This document shows positions 44,551 through 53,536 of a stretch of DNA of 64,000 nt, one piece after another. The translations under genes and the position numbers were made by a program. The notes under the pieces are model-generated. The model worked only from the letters and a program-made list of their open reading frames with translations. It was not told the DNA's origin and did not search any database. Numbering within the stretch: the stretch's first letter is position 1; each line of letters begins with the position of its first letter. The stretch comes from Alkalihalobacillus bogoriensis ATCC BAA-922 (GTDB taxonomy: Bacteria > Bacillota > Bacilli > Bacillales > Bacillaceae_F), in NCBI RefSeq assembly GCF_000621445.1, contig NZ_JHYI01000019.1:62001-126000 (forward strand), read 5' to 3'.

Positions 44551-45681
44551 ATGAAAATTAAATCAATAGAACCAACCCCAAGTCCAAATACAATGAAATT
44601 AACATTAAATGAAAATTTACCACAAGGAAAAAGCAATAACTATACAGTGAAAAACAAAAGTGATGCTCCTGAATTTATCCAACAACTCTTTATAATTGAA
44701 GGAATAAAAGGGGTTTATCATGTAGCAGACTTTATAGCACTTGAGAGAAATGCGAAAGTGGATTGGAAACTTATCTTACCGAAAGTAAGAGAAGTGTTTG
44801 GTGAAGATGTAGGATCTACAAATGCTTCGCAACAACAAGAACAAGATGGTTTTGGTGAAGTGAAAGTGTATTTGCATTTCTTTAAAGGAATTCCAATGCA
44901 AATCAAAGTAACGGATGGAGAAAGAGAAGTTCGAGTTGGCTTACCTGATTCATTTAAAGGAGCGGCTGTTCGTGCGCAGAAAGAAACAGATAATGTTGTT
45001 ATGGAACGAAAATGGGTCGAGCAAAATGTTCGATACGGTGAATTAGAAGAAGTTGGTGAAGAAGTAAAAGAAGAGGTGCTAGCAGCGTATAGTGAAGAAA
45101 GACTTGAGGGCTTAGTTGCTTCTGCTTTAGGGCTAGAAAAAGAGAAAGATGAAAAACAAACGAATGTTTTCTCAAAATTAACGATGGGCATGTTAGAGAA
45201 TCCAGATTGGAAAAAACGCTATGCCGCACTTGACCGGATTGACCCAACAGAAGAAGATATTCCTGCGTTGGCAAAAGCATTAGAGGATGAAAAAGCGTCG
45301 ATTCGACGTTTAGCTACAGTGTACTTAGGAATGATTGAAAAACCAATTGTCCTCCCTTATTTATATAAAGCGTTAGAAGACAGTTCAGTGACGGTTAGAA
45401 GAACAGCAGGTGACTGTTTATCAGATATTGGCGATGCAAAGGCAATACCAGCAATGATTAAAGCTTTACAGGACCCTAACAAACTTGTGCGATGGCGTGC
45501 AGCGATGTTCTTATATGAAGTAGGAGACGAAACAGCGCTTGAGGCATTAAAACAAGCAGAAGATGATCCAGAATTCGAAGTAAGCATGCAAGTGAAAATG
45601 GCCATCGAACGAATTGAAACTGGGGAAGAAGCAAAAGGTTCAGTTTGGAAACAAATGACGGAAGCAGTAAAAGAAAAGTAA
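44551..45681 (+). CDS. CvfC/YpgR-like protein: NifU N-terminal-like domain plus HEAT repeats
   Basis: A 376-residue protein of the conserved virulence factor C family. The N-terminus (about 1-90) is a scaffold-type Nfu/NifU N-terminal domain, with the signature PTPSPNTMKLTLNENLP and FIEGIKGVYHV-like segment. The C-terminal third has PBS-lyase HEAT-like repeats (WKKRYAALDRIDPTEEDIPAL, IRRLATVYLGMIEK, VRRTAGDCLSDIGDAKAIPAM, VRWRAAMFLYEVGDETALEAL). A role in Fe-S or stress physiology is only inferred from the N-terminal domain. AAAGGAGAATAACG precedes the ATG. Confidence 0.85.
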   Translation: MKIKSIEPTPSPNTMKLTLNENLPQGKSNNYTVKNKSDAPEFIQQLFIIEGIKGVYHVADFIALERNAKVDWKLILPKVREVFGEDVGSTNASQQQEQDGFGEVKVYLHFFKGIPMQIKVTDGEREVRVGLPDSFKGAAVRAQKETDNVVMERKWVEQNVRYGELEEVGEEVKEEVLAAYSEERLEGLVASALGLEKEKDEKQTNVFSKLTMGMLENPDWKKRYAALDRIDPTEEDIPALAKALEDEKASIRRLATVYLGMIEKPIVLPYLYKALEDSSVTVRRTAGDCLSDIGDAKAIPAMIKALQDPNKLVRWRAAMFLYEVGDETALEALKQAEDDPEFEVSMQVKMAIERIETGEEAKGSVWKQMTEAVKEK

Positions 45682-45685
45682 AAGA

Positions 45686-45718
45686 TTTGACGCGAAAAAG
45701 CGTCATTTCTTTTTTTTT
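45686..45718 (+). terminator. Intrinsic terminator of the CvfC-like gene
   Basis: TGACGC pairs with GCGTCA round a purine-rich loop, then TTTCTTTTTTTTT. Confidence 0.85.
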
Positions 45719-45785
45719 ATGATTGAAAAAGGTAAAATGGTAGTTAAGCTGGAAGAATATACATAGAAACAAAAAAGTAGGAGTG

Positions 45786-46001
45786 ATGAAATTGGATAAA
45801 GAACAAGTTATATCGAAGCTAAAAGAAAAAAACCTAGACGATATTATTGAACTCATTGAAGACGCACAAGAAGGTTATTTAACTGAACTTGAGCTAGTAG
45901 AATCACTCGGGCTTGTGTATGATGATGAATTAAATAAACAAGTGTTAGATTTGCTAAAACAATTAGGGGTTACGATTATTTACGTAACAGACGACGAATA
46001 A
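45786..46001 (+). CDS. Small acidic protein resembling sigma-70 region 1.1
   Basis: A 71-residue, strongly acidic helical protein. Its pattern (QVISKLKEKNLDDIIELIED, GYLTELELVESLG, LDLLKQLGVTIIYVTDDE) resembles the sigma-70 region 1.1 domain of RpoD, which ends in a similar LG--GV-II-DDE block. It may bind RNA polymerase or DNA channels, but that is inference. AGTAGGAGTG lies before ATG 45786. It is 21 bp ahead of ydbS. Confidence 0.7.
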   Translation: MKLDKEQVISKLKEKNLDDIIELIEDAQEGYLTELELVESLGLVYDDELNKQVLDLLKQLGVTIIYVTDDE

Positions 46002-46022
46002 AGAAAAGAGGGGAACTTTGTT

Positions 46023-46502
46023 TTGCGGGGAGAACCAACACAACGAATTTCTAAAAAAGCCTTACCTGTTTGGCGAATAAAAGCAGGGATTGACTCAGCC
46101 ATATTTGCTTTATTTCCTATCGGTTATGCGGTGGCTCTATCTTTTTTTTCCTTTCCTTTATGGATACTGTGGGTACTCATTGCTATGGTTATGATATATA
46201 GCATTGTGTCCATTTTGATAATGCCGATATTACGATGGAAAAGATGGCGCTTTGATGTATTGGATGATGAAATTGATTTACAACACGGTGTTCTTATCGT
46301 AAAGCGAACACTAGTACCAATGATACGAGTACAGCATGTTGATACAGAGCATGGGCCAATTTTACGAAAATACGGACTAGCCACTGTCACGATCTCGACT
46401 GCTGCAACAGTCCATCGGATACCGGCTTTGCCCTTTGCGCAAGCGGATGAGTTGCGGGATTCCATTTCAAAATTAGCCATGGTAGCTGATGAAGATGATT
46501 GA
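46023..46502 (+). CDS. ydbS: YdbS-like membrane protein with bacterial PH domain
   Basis: A 159-residue protein with two membrane helices (about 27-70) and a bPH_2-type domain (RWRFDVLDDEIDLQHGVLIVKRTLVPMIRVQHVDTE, split here by residue groups about 78-112). The 159-residue length is that of B. subtilis YdbS, which with YdbT gives protection against some antimicrobial peptides. The start is TTG 46023 after GAGGGGAAC. It overlaps ydbT by 14 bp. Confidence 0.88.
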   Translation: MRGEPTQRISKKALPVWRIKAGIDSAIFALFPIGYAVALSFFSFPLWILWVLIAMVMIYSIVSILIMPILRWKRWRFDVLDDEIDLQHGVLIVKRTLVPMIRVQHVDTEHGPILRKYGLATVTISTAATVHRIPALPFAQADELRDSISKLAMVADEDD

Positions 46503-47949
46503 AATGAAACGGCTTCATCCTATTATGATTCTTGTGTCATTTTTAACATCAATCAGACAATTAATTTTACCGATTGGCGTCAGTTTTTTTGTAGGTGGCT
46601 TTAATCGTAATGTTATTTTTATTGTTGTCTCACTTAGTATCGCGTTGCTTTTTGCTTTCGTAAGTGGCTTACTTCATTGGATAACCTTTCGTTATTCCTT
46701 ACACGAAGGGGAATTAACAATTAAACAAGGTTTCTTTGTGAAGAAGACAAGATATATTCGCCAAGAACGAGTGCAAAGCATTGATGTGAGTGCAGGTGTT
46801 ATCCAGCGTCTGTTTAAACTTGTGAAAGTTAAAATTGAAACTGCTGGTGGTGGTGGTGAGCCTGAACTTTTATTACAAGCGGTCACAAAAGAAGAAGCGA
46901 TGCTGTTACGAAGCCAGTTACTGCAAGGGAAAAAAGCAAAAGAAGTAGTGGTTGAAGAAAGCGTGTTAGCTGAGGACGTTGACCATCATATAGGACAAGA
47001 AGAAGTGCGATGGAAGATATCTTTGCAAGCGCTTCTTGTAGTGGGGATGACATCAGGTGGATTTGGATTAGTTTTCTCGGCGTTGTTAGCGATTTTTCCA
47101 CAAGTGTCACAGTTTTTGCCTGACCGAATCTATGATATCATTTTTTCCTTTTTTACAGAAACCGCACTTTTTAACATTATCATCATTTTTATCTTTTTAT
47201 TTTTACTTTCTTGGACAATATCGGTGTTGATGACCGTTTTAAAGTATGCCAATTTTACAATAAAGAAACTAGGAGATGACCTTGTTATTGAACGGGGTTT
47301 ATTGGAAACGCGCCAGCTTACATTAAACCCACAACGTGTGACGGCGGTACGACTAGTCAATAGTTTGTTGCGACAGCCGTTTGGACTAACTACCATCTAT
47401 GTAGAAAGCAAAGGTGGGGGTACAAGTGATGAGCAGTTTTCTACCATTTTGTGCCCACTTATTCGAATGAAAGATGTACCAGCCTTTTTAGACGATGTTC
47501 TGCCAGATTATGCACTTCATTCAACATTAACAAAGGCACCAAAGCGAGCACTACTACGGTTTATTATTCGAGTAACACTAGTGCCTCTTGTGATTATGGG
47601 GATTCTCGCTTATTTTGTTCCATTTGGGGCATACAGTTTTTGTTTATTGCCGTTTTTATTAGTACTAGCCTATGTGCAGTATAAAGATACAGGTGTCAGT
47701 TATGAAGGTCAATCGCTTTGTTTTCGCTTTCGGAAACTGAGTCAGACGACAGTATTATTAAAACGAAATCGAATTGAATCTGTGGAAACTCATCAATCGG
47801 TCATACAGCGTTTTCGGAAATTAACTTCATTAGAAGCGAGTGTGCTTTCTAGTATCGTTGGGAAAAGTTTTTCTGTAATCGACCTTGATGAAGAAGAAAA
47901 GAGCAAGTTTTTACAATGGTATTCTTATGAAAAAAAAGAGGAAGTATGA
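46489..47949 (+). CDS. ydbT: YdbT-like membrane protein with three bacterial PH domains
   Basis: A 486-residue membrane protein with helices near 15-60, 175-250 and 365-400, and three bPH_2 domains, each with the RYIRQERVQSID type signature (also LTLNPQRVTAVRLVNSLLR and LLKRNRIESVETHQSVIQR). It forms a pair with ydbS. ATGs at 46489, 46495 and 46504 compete and no ribosome site is strong, which suggests translational coupling to ydbS. A terminator follows. Confidence 0.88.
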   Translation: MKMIEMKRLHPIMILVSFLTSIRQLILPIGVSFFVGGFNRNVIFIVVSLSIALLFAFVSGLLHWITFRYSLHEGELTIKQGFFVKKTRYIRQERVQSIDVSAGVIQRLFKLVKVKIETAGGGGEPELLLQAVTKEEAMLLRSQLLQGKKAKEVVVEESVLAEDVDHHIGQEEVRWKISLQALLVVGMTSGGFGLVFSALLAIFPQVSQFLPDRIYDIIFSFFTETALFNIIIIFIFLFLLSWTISVLMTVLKYANFTIKKLGDDLVIERGLLETRQLTLNPQRVTAVRLVNSLLRQPFGLTTIYVESKGGGTSDEQFSTILCPLIRMKDVPAFLDDVLPDYALHSTLTKAPKRALLRFIIRVTLVPLVIMGILAYFVPFGAYSFCLLPFLLVLAYVQYKDTGVSYEGQSLCFRFRKLSQTTVLLKRNRIESVETHQSVIQRFRKLTSLEASVLSSIVGKSFSVIDLDEEEKSKFLQWYSYEKKEEV

Positions 47950-47956
47950 ATGAAGA

Positions 47957-47990
47957 GGCACTGAAAAAGTATTACGTTTTCAGTGCCTTA
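47957..47990. terminator. Terminator after ydbST
   Basis: AGGCACTGAAAA pairs with TTTTCAGTGCCT. It lies between two converging genes; the T tract is in the stem. Confidence 0.75.
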
Positions 47991-47998
47991 AAAATGGT

Positions 47999-48754
47999 TT
48001 AACGATCTTTTGTAAATTCATTTGTATAGGACATAATAGAACGGATACCAGTATCAGAAGTCATTTCAAATCGGTCAAAGCGAACTTCTTGATCGTCATG
48101 TTTCGTCGTACGTTCGTAATGATGTTGAACAACAAGCACCGTGGCATCATTTTTATACATGAGAAAGTTCACACCACGAAAGTCATTACGATTCCCGTTT
48201 TGCATTTGCGGCTCCAGTGAATTATGGCATTGCCAAATGTTTTCGTGGGATAAACCATATGTAGCCATGCTTTTTTCTAAGGCATCAAATGACGGTTGTT
48301 CAAGTTCTTGTAAAAGAAATCGATAGGAGCGAACGACATCAGTTGAAGCCATGTGAATTGAATGACTTTGTTCAGATGATAACGTATTCAAGTAGGCAGT
48401 CAAAATTTCAATAATGAGTTCTGACTGTTCATTCGTTGCTTCTGCAATTTCTTGTTGTAGGGCTTGGCGCAATGACAAATTGTAATGAACATTGGCACAA
48501 TCGCTTTTTGAAATTTTTGATCCGATTACTTCTATGACTTGTCCATTATCATACAAAGGTTTTCTAATTTTAAAATGCTCACTTGTATAGTGTTGCTTTG
48601 GTAAGGCGTAAATCCCATTGATTTTTACAATCCCTCTCCATGGCTTGCGTGGTTCTGTGATGACTTCTAATAATTCAGCGTAATATATTCCATCTTGTTG
48701 TTCATCAACTATGACTTGTTTACCAGTCAATGATTGCGCTTCTTTTCGATCCAT
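47999..48754 (-). CDS. Hypothetical protein, probably DUF2777 family
   Basis: A 251-residue soluble protein, MDRKEAQSLTGKQVIVDEQQ, with a beta-rich N-terminal half containing LLEVITEPRKPWRGIVKI and PLYDNGQVIEVIGSKIS, and a helical middle, then VNFLMYKNDATVLVVQHHYE. The N-terminal pattern fits DUF2777 proteins of Bacillus, as far as I can recall. ATG 48754 has GAGGGTTTTC ahead; the frame also opens at GTG 48766. Function unknown. Confidence 0.65.
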   Translation of the reverse strand: MDRKEAQSLTGKQVIVDEQQDGIYYAELLEVITEPRKPWRGIVKINGIYALPKQHYTSEHFKIRKPLYDNGQVIEVIGSKISKSDCANVHYNLSLRQALQQEIAEATNEQSELIIEILTAYLNTLSSEQSHSIHMASTDVVRSYRFLLQELEQPSFDALEKSMATYGLSHENIWQCHNSLEPQMQNGNRNDFRGVNFLMYKNDATVLVVQHHYERTTKHDDQEVRFDRFEMTSDTGIRSIMSYTNEFTKDR

Positions 48755-49008
48755 GAAAACCCTCACTTTTACTCTATTAAAGTAATGTTGTAATTTTTTT
48801 CTTATTTAATTATAGCGGTGATTACCAATTTACTGCAAGTGTCTAAAAATACCTTTTTTATTTTAAAGTGACACTATTTTTGAATAAATAGAGGATATTT
48901 CTAGTTTCTATAGAAATAATATAGAGGTCGAGCTGAAACCATTCGCTCTATAATATTCGAAATATTGAAAAAGTAATGAGAGAACAGGGTACTAAGGGAG
49001 GCGTCTTT

Positions 49009-49596
49009 ATGTATAATTTAAAGGAAAAAGAAATGATTTTTGTTTTTACTGGTCCGGATGGTTCAGGGAGAAAAACAGTGGCACGATTAGCAGGTGATAC
49101 GCTGAATATGGAAGGCGTTATTTCTTCAACAACAAGAGCAAAAAGACCGTATGAAAACGAAGATATCGACTATCACTATTTATCGCGCGAAGATTTTGAG
49201 AAAGCAGCGGCAAATGATGAGTTTATTGAAAAAGTAGAAATTAACGGTCATTTATATGGAATTAAGGAAAGAGAAGTGGAAGATAAATTCAAAAAAAATG
49301 GCTGTATTTACTTAGTCCTTAATAAAGAAGGGGCAAATATATTGAAAGAGTTGTATGGAGATAAAGTCATTCGTTTGTTTTTGTATGCTGACAGAGTAAC
49401 TGTACAAAAACGACAACAAGAACGTGGGGATTCACTAGAAGTTATCGATGCTCATATGAGTCATTATGATGAGGAAATGGGATATAAAGACGAATGTGAA
49501 CATGCTTTTGAAAACTATGAACTTGCCCATACCGTTTTTGAAGTGACAAATAAAATAGAAAAATATTTAACGGGAGCGTTGCCGTTAAAGAAATAA
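49009..49596 (+). CDS. Guanylate kinase-like protein with altered P-loop
   Basis: A 195-residue protein of the guanylate kinase fold. The GMP-binding region is conserved (SSTTRAKRPYENEDIDYHYLS, VEINGHLYGI). The P-loop reads GPDGSGRKT (15-23) where guanylate kinases have GPSGVGKGT, so the Walker lysine is Arg, with Lys one place later. It may be a second, divergent kinase or a binding protein without activity. The housekeeping gmk would be elsewhere. AAGGGAGGCG gives a good ribosome site for ATG 49009. Confidence 0.85.
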   Translation: MYNLKEKEMIFVFTGPDGSGRKTVARLAGDTLNMEGVISSTTRAKRPYENEDIDYHYLSREDFEKAAANDEFIEKVEINGHLYGIKEREVEDKFKKNGCIYLVLNKEGANILKELYGDKVIRLFLYADRVTVQKRQQERGDSLEVIDAHMSHYDEEMGYKDECEHAFENYELAHTVFEVTNKIEKYLTGALPLKK

Positions 49597-49644
49597 ATGT
49601 GAGAGAAAGGAACCTTCGATAGGGTGGTATCGAAGGTTTTCGTA

Positions 49645-50282
49645 TGTTAACGGACATACGATCCGCTATTTAAAGAAAAAGTAACGTTTTCTAAAAGCAA
49701 CCGGACATGTGTTCCGCTAAATCAGCAAAATGAGGGGGCGGCGGTGCCAATTCAGGGCAAGTAACGGAACAGATGTCCGATAAGGAATGAAAAAAGCCGG
49801 TTTTTTGTGAAATAACGGAACGTATGTCCGATAGAGAGTGGATTCATATAGTTAGCCAAGGCTTCAAAATTCTAATGGACACACGATCCGTTATTCAAAG
49901 AAAAAGTAACGTTTTTTAAAAGTTAACGGACATCAGTTCCGCTAAAGTAGCAAAAAGAGTGGGTTTGGTGCCATTACAGGTCAAATACGGAACAGATGTC
50001 CGAACAGACACGAAAAAGGGCGGTTTTTTGTGAAATAGCGGAACGTATGTCCGATAGAGAGTGGATTCATATAGTTAGCCAAGGCTTCAAAATTCTAATG
50101 GACACACGATCCGTTATTCAAAGAAAAAGTACCGTTTTTTAAAAGTTAACGGACATCAGTTCCGCTAAGGTAGTAAAAATGAGCGGGTTCGGTGCCACTT
50201 CAGGGCAAATAACGGAACAGATGTCCGATAAGAAAGCTAAAAGGGCAGTTTTTTGTGAAATAACGGAACGTATGTCCGAACT
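49645..50282. repeat. Repeat family D, three tandem units of four GGACAT/TTCCG sites
   Basis: Twelve copies of a quasi-palindromic site, consensus TAACGGACATNNGTTCCGCTA, at about 49647, 49699, 49762, 49812; 49873, 49922, 49985, 50033; 50096, 50145, 50210 and 50260. Each unit holds two sites forward, then two inverted. Units repeat at 225 and 223 bp, and units 2 and 3 are almost identical between sites. The array fills the space between two convergent genes, and no gene is seen in it. A single unit lies at 61650-61836. Confidence 0.9.
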
Positions 50283-50312
50283 GGTTAAGTGATTATTCCC
50301 CTCTATCATTCT

Positions 50313-51251
50313 TCACGCCTTTGCTAGATAATCGAGGATTCCCATCGCACAAATTTTCATGTCAAGTTGAATCACCGTAAATGCCGGATGTGAGGAAGAG
50401 ACTCCTTTTTTATGTAAGTACTCACGAATTTGAGCGACTAAAGATTCAGATAACCAAGTATGATCTTTTCCGTTCAATCCTGCGTTTTGGCCTTCCTCAA
50501 CGAAACGTGGAAGCCAGTATTCTAATTGGGCATATACTTCGTTCACATTTGTCGAAGCACCATAATGACCAAAATAGATTTTTTCCACATTTAATTCTTT
50601 CACCCGATTAATAGAAGCCCTCATTGCATCTGGGTCAAACTGATTTGGTGAGGTAGATGGTAAAAATAAAGGGACACCACTTTCTTCTAATGATTGATAA
50701 CGTACACCTAATGTATCCCCTGTGAAAATACCATTACTAATCGGGTCATAAATACTAAAATGATGATTGGCATGACCAGGTGTATCAAGAAAAGATAGCT
50801 CACAATGTTGGCTGATTTGTAATGTGTCGCCGTCTCCTTTTGTAATGACGTTCGCTTCTGCTATTGCATAAATTGGGTCAAATAACGCATCAAACGCATC
50901 ACCATACACAGCTTTGGCTCCTGCAATTAAACGACTAGGATTAATGAGGTGGCGAGCGCCTTTAGGATGGACATACACTTTAGCTTGTGGGCAATGTTGT
51001 AAAAGAAGACCAGCTCCACCAGCATGATCTAAATGAATATGGGTAACAATGATGTTTCGAACATCTTCTAACTTAATATGAAGCTCTTGTAATCCTTGTA
51101 AAATATGGGGGACAGATAGGCTCGGACCAGTTTCCACAATCGTAATCTGATCATCCATAATGACATAAGCTCCAGTGCGTTCCGCCATTTGAAGGTCGTA
51201 CCCATCAATAATATACATTCGGTTCCCGAGCGACGTTACTTTAGTGTTCAT
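50313..51251 (-). CDS. Metallo-beta-lactamase fold hydrolase
   Basis: A 312-residue MBL-fold protein with the full zinc motif THIHLDHAGG (about 69-78), a downstream DTPGHANHHFS (ligand His), the bridging Asp in GIFTGDTLG and the last His in IYFGHYGAS. The layout is that of the glyoxalase II/YflN-like group; the substrate is unknown. AAAGGAGGCATTCC precedes the ATG. It is transcribed leftward into the repeat D array, and no terminator of its own was found. Confidence 0.9.
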   Translation of the reverse strand: MNTKVTSLGNRMYIIDGYDLQMAERTGAYVIMDDQITIVETGPSLSVPHILQGLQELHIKLEDVRNIIVTHIHLDHAGGAGLLLQHCPQAKVYVHPKGARHLINPSRLIAGAKAVYGDAFDALFDPIYAIAEANVITKGDGDTLQISQHCELSFLDTPGHANHHFSIYDPISNGIFTGDTLGVRYQSLEESGVPLFLPSTSPNQFDPDAMRASINRVKELNVEKIYFGHYGASTNVNEVYAQLEYWLPRFVEEGQNAGLNGKDHTWLSESLVAQIREYLHKKGVSSSHPAFTVIQLDMKICAMGILDYLAKA

Positions 51252-51336
51252 GGAATGCCTCCTTTAAAATAAAGTGCTTTGAATAAAAGTGTAAAAGGGG
51301 AGAAGAAAATTGTAAAGCGTTTTCATAAAAGACGAT

Positions 51337-51366
51337 AAAAAAGAAGTACACGGATGGTGTACTCCT
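51337..51366 (-). terminator. Intrinsic terminator of the telA-xpaC pair
   Basis: On the minus strand GGAGTACAC pairs with GTGTACTTC, followed by TTTTTTATCG. Confidence 0.88.
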
Positions 51367-51370
51367 CAAA

Positions 51371-52300
51371 TCACTTATCTGAATATCTAGCATCATTGAG
51401 TTTTAAAAGGTGATTCATTCGTTCCACACGATTTCGTTCTAATTCTTCTGTTAAACGAATTATGTTAAGTTCCATTTTTGATAAAGCAACAAATATATTT
51501 TCTTTCTGCTTTAACTGATTTTCTTTTGAAAGTGATAAAAATGTATAAATTAAATTCGGGATGTCTTCACGAAACATCCGTTTCACAGTATGACGGTCCT
51601 CAATGTCGAGCAATTCGAAATGAGGAACAAGTTTATCCGTTTGTTTAATAATTCGCTCGAGCCGGTTTTCTAATAATGGATCAAGTGAAAACGAGTTTTT
51701 ATGTTGCAATAATCGTTTTGTATCATGAAGAAGTATTTTCATTTCTTCATTTTTTTGCGGTGATTGTGCTCTATTATTCATTTCATCTGTTGCAGATGTC
51801 GATGGTAATGTTGGTGGCGTTTTCGTATCATCGATTAATCGCCCGAGCAGTGCATCATCTAGCATATCAATTTTATAAAAAATCGGTTGTAAATAAGGAG
51901 ATTTTCGGACGTTACGGACATAAGATTTACGATTTTCGATATAATGAATCGTCGAATCTTTCACTTTGCCGATCCCATTTACTGCCCTGAAATGTTTTCG
52001 ATAGCAATCAATATAAATTCGTTTTTTTATCGGTGAACGACTTTGATAGGTATCTTGAATCTGCAGCTTAATTCGCTTTTTTCGAATTTTAATAATAATT
52101 TTATAATTGATTGTTTTCTTTTGTAATGTACGATTTTGCTGGTATTTACTCGTTTGTTCAATTAATTTCCCCAATATTCTTTCTGCTTCTTGTAGTAAGT
52201 CTAATGTAGCTTGATCAGATAAAATATCATCTCGTACTGTACGCATGCGGTCGGGTAGAAACTTTTCCATCCAGCTCATGTCAAAAAGGTCTTTCCACAT
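51371..52300 (-). CDS. XpaC-like protein
   Basis: A 309-residue protein related to XpaC (once named for 5-bromo-4-chloroindolyl phosphate hydrolysis). The N-terminal part is basic (KTINYKIIIKIRKKRIKLQI, residues about 62-81), and the C-terminal half is helical, with FLSLSKENQLKQKENIFVAL and KMELNIIRLTEELERNRVER. XpaC genes habitually pair with TelA-family genes, as here: the upstream telA ends 32 bp away. GGAGAGACTAGAGA precedes the ATG. The molecular function is unknown; involvement in envelope stress is inferred from the pairing. Confidence 0.8.
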   Translation of the reverse strand: MWKDLFDMSWMEKFLPDRMRTVRDDILSDQATLDLLQEAERILGKLIEQTSKYQQNRTLQKKTINYKIIIKIRKKRIKLQIQDTYQSRSPIKKRIYIDCYRKHFRAVNGIGKVKDSTIHYIENRKSYVRNVRKSPYLQPIFYKIDMLDDALLGRLIDDTKTPPTLPSTSATDEMNNRAQSPQKNEEMKILLHDTKRLLQHKNSFSLDPLLENRLERIIKQTDKLVPHFELLDIEDRHTVKRMFREDIPNLIYTFLSLSKENQLKQKENIFVALSKMELNIIRLTEELERNRVERMNHLLKLNDARYSDK

Positions 52301-52332
52301 TCTCTAGTCTCTCCTTTAGGAAGGGAAGCAAA

Positions 52333-53343
52333 TTATGAACCAAGTAATTTCGTTTTCATTTGTTTATTTAATTCGTCCACTTCGGTAATGAATTTCTTTC
52401 CGCTCGCAATAATACGTTCATTTGATTGCTCGGTCATTTGAATCGCAGCATACACATCATCGTACGCCTTCTTAAATGTATCAATGGCAATCGCTGGCTC
52501 TTCTAATGTTTTTAATGTTTCTTGTGTATTTTCTTTTAGCATTTGCGCGTTTGATAGTAACATCGACTCTGTTGCTTCATTAACGTTTTTCACGGCATTA
52601 ATGACTTTGCGCTGATTGCCTAATGCAAGCTGAATCGAAGCTGTCACTGTAATAATATTTTTTGTCATAGTTATCGCGTTAAAAATCGCTTCTTCTAATT
52701 TATCATTATTCTCAATAATAATATCAACAGAGGCAATCGATTGTTGCAAAACCATAACTGCTTGTGTCATGTTCTTAATACGTGTGATGACTTTTTGTTG
52801 CCCTTTTTGTAAAGCAGTAAAATGTTCTTGATTTTCTTCGTTTTTCATTTCTTGTTCGAGCATGTCATTTAATTGTTTTCCAATGGAAATTTGCTCGTCT
52901 AATCCAGCAATTCGTTGCCTAGCAACAACACGTAATTCAGCTAACATGACATTATCTTCTTGTAATTTGTCTTTTCCTTTTAAGAGAGCTTCAATAATTT
53001 GTTCTACTTGCGCTTCAACAGTTTGGTATTTTTTTGCATATTGTTGAATGGGGTTTCTTCCAAACATTTTATTCATCATTTTTTGGAAGCCACTCTCTTT
53101 TAAATAATTTGGTTCAAGCTCAGACACAATGTCTCTAAGTTCATGTAATTGGGTAGGAAGCTTATTATCATTTTGTGTCATCATTTCTTTTACAGGTCGT
53201 TTTAATGCTTCTAATGATTCTCCAGCTTGTTTTTGCGCATCTTCACCGAGTGATCCGAGCGATTCTAAAATTTTATCTATATTTTTTTCATCTTGAAATT
53301 CTGAAATAATCTTTGCGGCTTTTTCATTTGCTTCATTTGTCAT
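52333..53343 (-). CDS. TelA/toxic anion resistance family protein
   Basis: A 336-residue helical coiled-coil protein of the TelA family (with B. subtilis YaaN and YceH). It has long amphipathic helices with VEAQVEQIIEALLKGKDKLQ, QIEIGKQL-like segments and the signature NMTQAVMVLQQSIASVDIII followed by TMTKNIITVTASIQLALGNQ. The family is linked to tellurite resistance and resistance to some toxins, but its biochemistry is unsettled. ATG 53343 has CGGAGGAGAATGAAT ahead; ATG 53349 sits too close to it. Confidence 0.88.
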   Translation of the reverse strand: MTNEANEKAAKIISEFQDEKNIDKILESLGSLGEDAQKQAGESLEALKRPVKEMMTQNDNKLPTQLHELRDIVSELEPNYLKESGFQKMMNKMFGRNPIQQYAKKYQTVEAQVEQIIEALLKGKDKLQEDNVMLAELRVVARQRIAGLDEQISIGKQLNDMLEQEMKNEENQEHFTALQKGQQKVITRIKNMTQAVMVLQQSIASVDIIIENNDKLEEAIFNAITMTKNIITVTASIQLALGNQRKVINAVKNVNEATESMLLSNAQMLKENTQETLKTLEEPAIAIDTFKKAYDDVYAAIQMTEQSNERIIASGKKFITEVDELNKQMKTKLLGS

Positions 53344-53536
53344 ATTCATTCTCCTCCGTTATCAACTGTTATATTTTTCTTTAGGAATATAAGCGGTGTT
53401 CCGTTTCAATTTCTGTCTCTCAAATTATACCAATGTTCAACAATGATAGACAAGCACTGTTCGATATTCATTTTCTATATCATTCATGAATTCATGGTAA
53501 AATGAGAAAAAGCCACGTGAAAGGTGTAGAAGTTTT

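Noticed and set aside
44718-45191. 157-codon minus-strand frame inside the CvfC-like gene
   Set aside because: Low-complexity Ser-rich shadow of a clearly coding plus strand.
49645-50282. CRISPR array
   Set aside because: Sites of about 20 bp alternate in orientation, the segments between them repeat as well, and no cas gene is near.
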